Notes under the pieces: model-generated
Database searches by the model: none
Told to the model about the DNA's origin: nothing
Seen by the model: the letters and a program-made list of their open reading frames with translations, nothing else
Program-made: the position numbers and the translations under genes
NCBI RefSeq assembly: GCF_030253575.1
Contig: NC_080559.1
Location: forward strand, 29,600,501 to 29,664,500
Direction: 5' to 3'
DNA: 64,000 bases
From: Rhododendron vialii
Lineage: Eukaryota; Streptophyta; Magnoliopsida; Ericales; Ericaceae
Shown: positions 59,801 to 64,000 of the stretch, in pieces
Numbering within the stretch: position 1 is the stretch's first letter
Layout: each line of letters begins with the position of its first letter

Positions 59801-61751
59801 AATCATAATTAATGAGGTAAAAAGATGCAATGACAACTGTTTGAGACATGAAATCTGTCTGGGAAAGCCAATAACCAAAACCCAGAATCGTATCTTAGCC
59901 TGGTTGGCTCAAGTATCTTACCATATTCAACAATGGCAATAAGCTGGTAACATCCTACGAGATAATTACGTTACTATTTCTCCAATCCTTTTCTTCTATC
60001 AGAAGAATACAGGTTCAACTGATATTAGAAATTGACGCAAGAGCAATTCCTATATTCATCGTATACCATGTTGGCATCCTAGGACAAATATTAGACACAA
60101 CCAGCCAAAAAGAAACTTGACACTTAGACACAACCTGTATCTTTATCGCAGCCTCGAAGAAGACAATGATGTGAACCTAACATTTGATATCATAGTCACT
60201 CTTGAAATTACATCACTGTTCATGCATCAGCATAAAGATTGTTGGGAAAGCTAACCATCAAATATCCCAAACATGCAGACCGTTTCTCCATCAATCTTGG
60301 CAGTTTTAAGATCAAAGAAATCCTCCATGCTAGCTCTCTTTCCCCTAAAACTTGAATATCCACAGCTCAATTTTCCATCCTCGCTGTAAAATCAGAATAG
60401 AAGCAAACAGTAAGCAAAGCATACAAACAGAATAATTGTCAGCAAATAAGTAAATAGCATCAAGTTAAACCACCATCGACGAAGATAGAGCATTCAAAAC
60501 GCGAGCTAGAGGGAGAGAATTTGCAGCAAAATAAATTTTGGAGGGGAGAGTGAAATTGATTCCTCCGATTCTGGGGAGAATAGTGGAAGTAAATACATAA
60601 AAATAAGAACATGTGAGAATAAAATGTTATCTCCAAACAGAGAAAATTTTACACTCCCCCTATTTACCATCAGGAGAGGATAGTAAAGCTATTAAAAAGG
60701 CAACTATCCACCACTAATCCTCTTAAATCCACGACTAGAGACTTGACATGAAAGAGGCCCAACATCTGCCTGCACTGCAGAATAATAGAATATGGTGGCC
60801 CAAACCCAAGCTTTGACCATAAAGCCAAGCAATGTCCCATGATGCAGTTCAATGCTTGGATTTACCTATCGGGAAACAAATACAAACTATTCTACAAAAT
60901 GAGAACCTTACTTTCCCAACTACAGCGTATGCAGACGTTCCATGCATGAAGAATAGCTCTGTTGCCTTTCCAAAGACAAATTCAATGCCCAAGGTGTGAC
61001 TATAGAAAAACAAAGAAACCACTAAATCCATCACCATGGCCATTGGTAAGTATATAAGGTCAATTTTGGACCCATGACAGGATGTCATCCACTATCACAG
61101 GAAAGGTGGCAGCCAAATTTTCTTAACTACTTTACTACAAGAATATTGATTGGCAAATAAAACTGGAGTACCTTTTAATATTTAAACACCAACTGACAAA
61201 TTCTATTATACTGGAGCAACAAAATATCATAGTTTTAGAGGAAAAAAAAAAAAAAGCACCAACAGTGACAACGATGATAAATCACTTCTAGAAAGTGACC
61301 TGGCCGACCTCCCATCCGACATTGTACATTTACAAGTGGCCAAAACAATAAATTCTGGAGATGAGGACTACAAACAGCAAAGGCCATCACATATATACAT
61401 CACAGGAACTGTAACAGCAGCAGCATGGTAACAAAACATTCAAAAACACATAACGTGATGGAAACATTTTAACCAAAAGAAAAATTGTCACCTTCTCCAC
61501 CCTCCACTAGCATAGCCACCATCATCATCTCTCTCTGGCAAAACATCAACAATGGGTCCTCGACTAGCAGTTGCACCAGTATCCACCATCATTTCTGCTG
61601 TCTTTGTAAATACGCGATTCGACCAATACGTCTGGCCCCAAGTTGCATTCAAATTTCTTCCTAAGTTGCTCAGTAGAACCCTTCCTTTTGTAAATCTCCC
61701 AATAAACCCAGCTTGAAGAATCACAGACCTGAAGCAACTGCTGCAGAACAT
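53883..61751 (-). CDS. Protein phosphatase 2C, PP2C76-like (352 aa)
   Basis: Mn/Mg-dependent Ser/Thr phosphatase; the order and wording of the blocks match Arabidopsis At5g53140 (PP2C 76) from memory. Exons from the start: 61492-61751, 60256-60383, 59533-59631, 58951-59109, 56796-56882, 55283-55374, 54729-54803, 53883-54041; every border is GT/AG and phases sum to 353 codons. Motifs: [16 protein letters not shown] (about 126-133, metal site), DDGSTAST (about 183), [44 protein letters not shown] (about 289-297) and [11 protein letters not shown] (327-337). All catalytic Asp positions look intact. The N-terminus before about residue 87 is basic and poorly conserved. The start at 61751 is the first in-frame ATG I can support, but a splice acceptor (cttcag) inside this stretch leaves the 5' exon uncertain. 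The C-terminus is shorter than in the Arabidopsis relative. Confidence 0.93.
55440..55672. mobile_element. Stowaway-like MITE in a PP2C intron
   Basis: The ends ctccctccatctcatttt and aaaatgggacagagggag are inverted, about 233 bp, AT-rich, non-coding. Confidence 0.7.
55690..55860. repeat. GATAC-rich repeat
   Basis: Multiple gatac / gtatc words (cgatacccgatgtgg, cagccgatacgtaac) recall the GATAC-rich element at 19960-20828. It may be a degenerate relative. No borders found. Confidence 0.35.
57462..57674. mobile_element. hAT-like MITE in a PP2C intron
   Basis: The terminal inverted repeats caatgttctaaaa and ttttagaacgttg (one mismatch) are flanked by an exact 8-bp direct repeat, ggaacaat (57454-57461 and 57675-57682). 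The interior has repeated gattaatcg words. No coding capacity, 213 bp. Confidence 0.85.
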
Positions 61752-62790
61752 CTAAAAAGGACAACCCCCGCTTAAACAGCAAGATATCTACCCTGAGAAA
61801 CCAAAACAATTTCTAACACCATCACTCATATGCTCATTAATTCTCTGTTCTGTCACTGGGAACTCAAGGAAAGTAGCATTAAATAACATAACCTTAATCG
61901 GAAATAGCAAACATCCGATTCGGGTAAATTAATCAATTCCTCCCTCTCAGTCACTCTCACTCGCACGTTTCCATATTACACAATTGCATTATTTCGGCTT
62001 TCCAAAAATACGAATCTTCTATTCAACTAAGCCAAGCACTCATCTTTGATTCACTATTCCTAGCCTCCTAGGATCTCAACCAATGTGAAACTCGAATTTT
62101 AAAAAACATTAACTCAACTTTCGAAAATTTGCTGGTCGCAATAAAACCTGTTTTCCTAAACGCAAAAATTCAAGTCCCAGCAGCATTCTCTGAGCAACCA
62201 AACAGTGGATAAAACTGCACATAACACGACATCTCAATTTTATACAAAGATTCATAGATGCTATCAACTCATTTAGGGCCAGTACTTTAAGTGAGACCTG
62301 CAAGTGGGCGGTGGGATTGGTCCCAGGATGAGTCGAGTTGCGCGTAAGCTGGCCAGACATGTGAGTTATAAAAAACATCTCATTGACATAAACAAACCCA
62401 GAGATTTCCAACAGATATATAACCAAACGCAACCCAATCAGCTATTGTTGAACAAAACATAATTCTGCTCTCCCTACGCAATCAGATACTGAAATACAGA
62501 TCCACTAATAATTCTGCTAAAAACAGAAAGGAAAAAAAATTCAATAAAATTCAGAGCTGATTTAATTAATTAAAAGATAATCTTTCAAGCAAATTACACA
62601 TCGGCGCTTGGAATCCGATCAGGGCGGCGAAAAGGAGCGGTGGGAAATCTCGGAGAAGATCCGAATCTGAGATCCGAGTAATAAAGTGAGAGAATCAGCT
62701 CGAATTCCGCATGATTGATTGTGAGAGAAGCTTTCTCTCTATGTCTCTCTCTCTCTCTGTGTGTGTTAGGAATCTGAAACCCTAGAGAGA
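61752..62790 (-). promoter_or_regulatory. 5' UTR and promoter of the PP2C gene
   Basis: A C/T-rich leader on the minus strand (about 62620-62780, including ctctctctctagggtttcag) is typical of a plant transcription start region. One or more leader introns probably separate it from the coding start, but I cannot fix their borders. A SINE-like copy lies at 62270-62380. Confidence 0.4.
62270..62380 (+). mobile_element. SINE-like 3' body
   Basis: Shows gcaagtgggcggtgggattg, gagttgcgcgtaagctggcc and an A-rich end (ttataaaaaac), matching 36240-36351 in the same orientation. The head is not clear. Confidence 0.55.
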
Positions 62791-62799
62791 GAAAATATA

Positions 62800-64000
62800 A
62801 CTAAATAAAGAGGTATCGTTGTCAATTTGATGAATCTAACGTTAATGGAAAGTATGTTTAGAGAGAGACAGAGAGGAGAGAGAGAGAGGGGGGGAGGGGG
62901 GTGAGTACTGAGTAGCTTGTCACGGAAGAGAAGGAGAAACGTGGCAGTGCTCATGCATCGGTTTGGGGCGGGGGTAATTTTCGCCTGCACCTAGGTGCTG
63001 TGCTAATCTGTAGGTGGCGGCCGTGATCGGACGCCACGTATTTTAACCCGAGGCCGGATGATTGGTGGATCTTGACGTGGGTTATTGGGAGTGGTTGAAC
63101 CAAGTTTCAAAATAATTGCAGACAAAAGGAAAATTTATTCAAATCTCCAATCATACTTTAAATTTCAATTATTATTCTTCAAATTCTTATTTAAAAAAAA
63201 AGTAAAAAAAGATCTCTTCACTCTGCTTCATTTTTTGGGAGAGATGATTGGTTGACTCTATTTTCATTATCATTATCTCTACATAATAAGTTTCATTCAG
63301 GGGGGAAAAAAGAAGAAGATTTGTATCACTCCATTCATCCTCCATTTTGGGTTTAAAATTGGCATTAAGGTGGTGTTATCCTTATCTTTTTGAGTTTTTT
63401 TTTTCAATTTTTTTTGCATTTTATTAGTTTTGCATTAAACTTTTATCGGTTATTAATTCGTCTTGCCAAACTTTTGTTATCCTTAGCTTTTTGGGTTTTT
63501 TTTGCGTTTTATCTTGGATATTTTTAAAAGTATTTTGATAAAAGTCAATTTTTTTTATTTTTTCGATTTGTCTTGACGAGATGAATCAATAATTAACAAA
63601 AAATTGAATAAAGAACAAAACTCAAAAACTTCCAAAAAAGCTAAGGAGAATAATAAGTGTTGAATTCATATAAGTGGCTTTTTGGAGATACAGAAAATAG
63701 TTTTGGGTTTTGTTTTAAAGATCATGAGAGTAAATTTGACACCGTGATAAAAGAGCAGAAATGTTTTTTTGGGTCAAATTGCTACATCAGGTTTAAAAAC
63801 AAAAAAACAAAAAAACTTGATACTACTGTCAAATAAAGAAAGCTTGACTTCAAATCTAATATGGCCACAATCATATAAAATGGCCTCCACTATTGGCTCA
63901 AGGGAAGGGAGATGTAAAAAAGGTGTAAATTCAACGTGAATTGGGCATCAATCTTCGATTTTGATGCCAAAGCCAAAGCCAAAGCAGCCAAACAATATCG
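62800..64000. other. Right-edge intergenic DNA
   Basis: No gene recognised. A GA/G-rich tract (62860-62910) lies upstream of the PP2C leader, followed by AT-rich sequence with several poly(T)/poly(A) runs. Confidence 0.6.

Noticed and set aside
1..64000. CRISPR arrays, operons, prophage or a bacterial-type defence system
   Set aside because: None present. Spliced genes and plant-specific families show that this is eukaryotic nuclear DNA.

Overview
This is nuclear DNA of a flowering plant. It is AT-rich, with intron-containing genes that have GT/AG splice sites, long gene-free gaps, many miniature inverted-repeat elements (MITEs) and CT/GA microsatellites. The protein families (PYL abscisic-acid receptor, trehalose-6-phosphate phosphatase, clade-type plant PP2C, DnaJ-DUF3444) and the exon layouts are those of a core eudicot. 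The species cannot be fixed from sequence alone; an Ericales-type woody plant is only a guess.

Layout, left to right. 1-2760: minus-strand ABA receptor of the PYL8/9 group, exons 1 and 2 only, with the last exon beyond the left edge. 2760-6700: gene-free, with a 187-bp tandem duplication and a small MITE. 6800-16500: plus-strand nucleotidyltransferase (PAP/OAS1 fold, about 1301 aa, eight coding exons). 17351-27540: minus-strand trehalose-6-phosphate phosphatase copy A (341 aa, eight coding exons), whose inferred 5'-UTR intron of about 6 kb is full of MITEs and SINE-like elements. 27.6-33.0 kb: gene-free spacer. 33.0-43.0 kb: a second copy of the same block, containing phosphatase copy B (352 aa) and, at its left edge, a decayed 3' fragment of the nucleotidyltransferase gene. 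43.0-47.6 kb: gene-free. 47652-49698: minus-strand DnaJ-DUF3444 gene, split by an apparent frameshift, with a 5'-UTR intron reaching about 51.5 kb. 53883-62780: minus-strand PP2C (PP2C76-like, 352 aa, eight coding exons). 62.8-64 kb: no gene seen.

The main structural story is a local tandem duplication. About 15.71-27.59 kb and 33.01-42.97 kb are collinear along their whole length: nucleotidyltransferase 3' end, phosphatase gene, long leader intron, TATA box. The two copies have since collected different transposons, so each can serve as the empty-site control for insertions in the other. At least one SINE-like insertion in copy A has its uninterrupted site preserved in copy B. Functionally, an ABA receptor and a PP2C, both families with members in ABA and stress signalling, lie in the same 64 kb as trehalose phosphatases. 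Nothing in the sequence shows that they are co-regulated.

Exon borders were read by hand from reading frame, splice dinucleotides and family knowledge. UTR ends and transcription starts are inferred.
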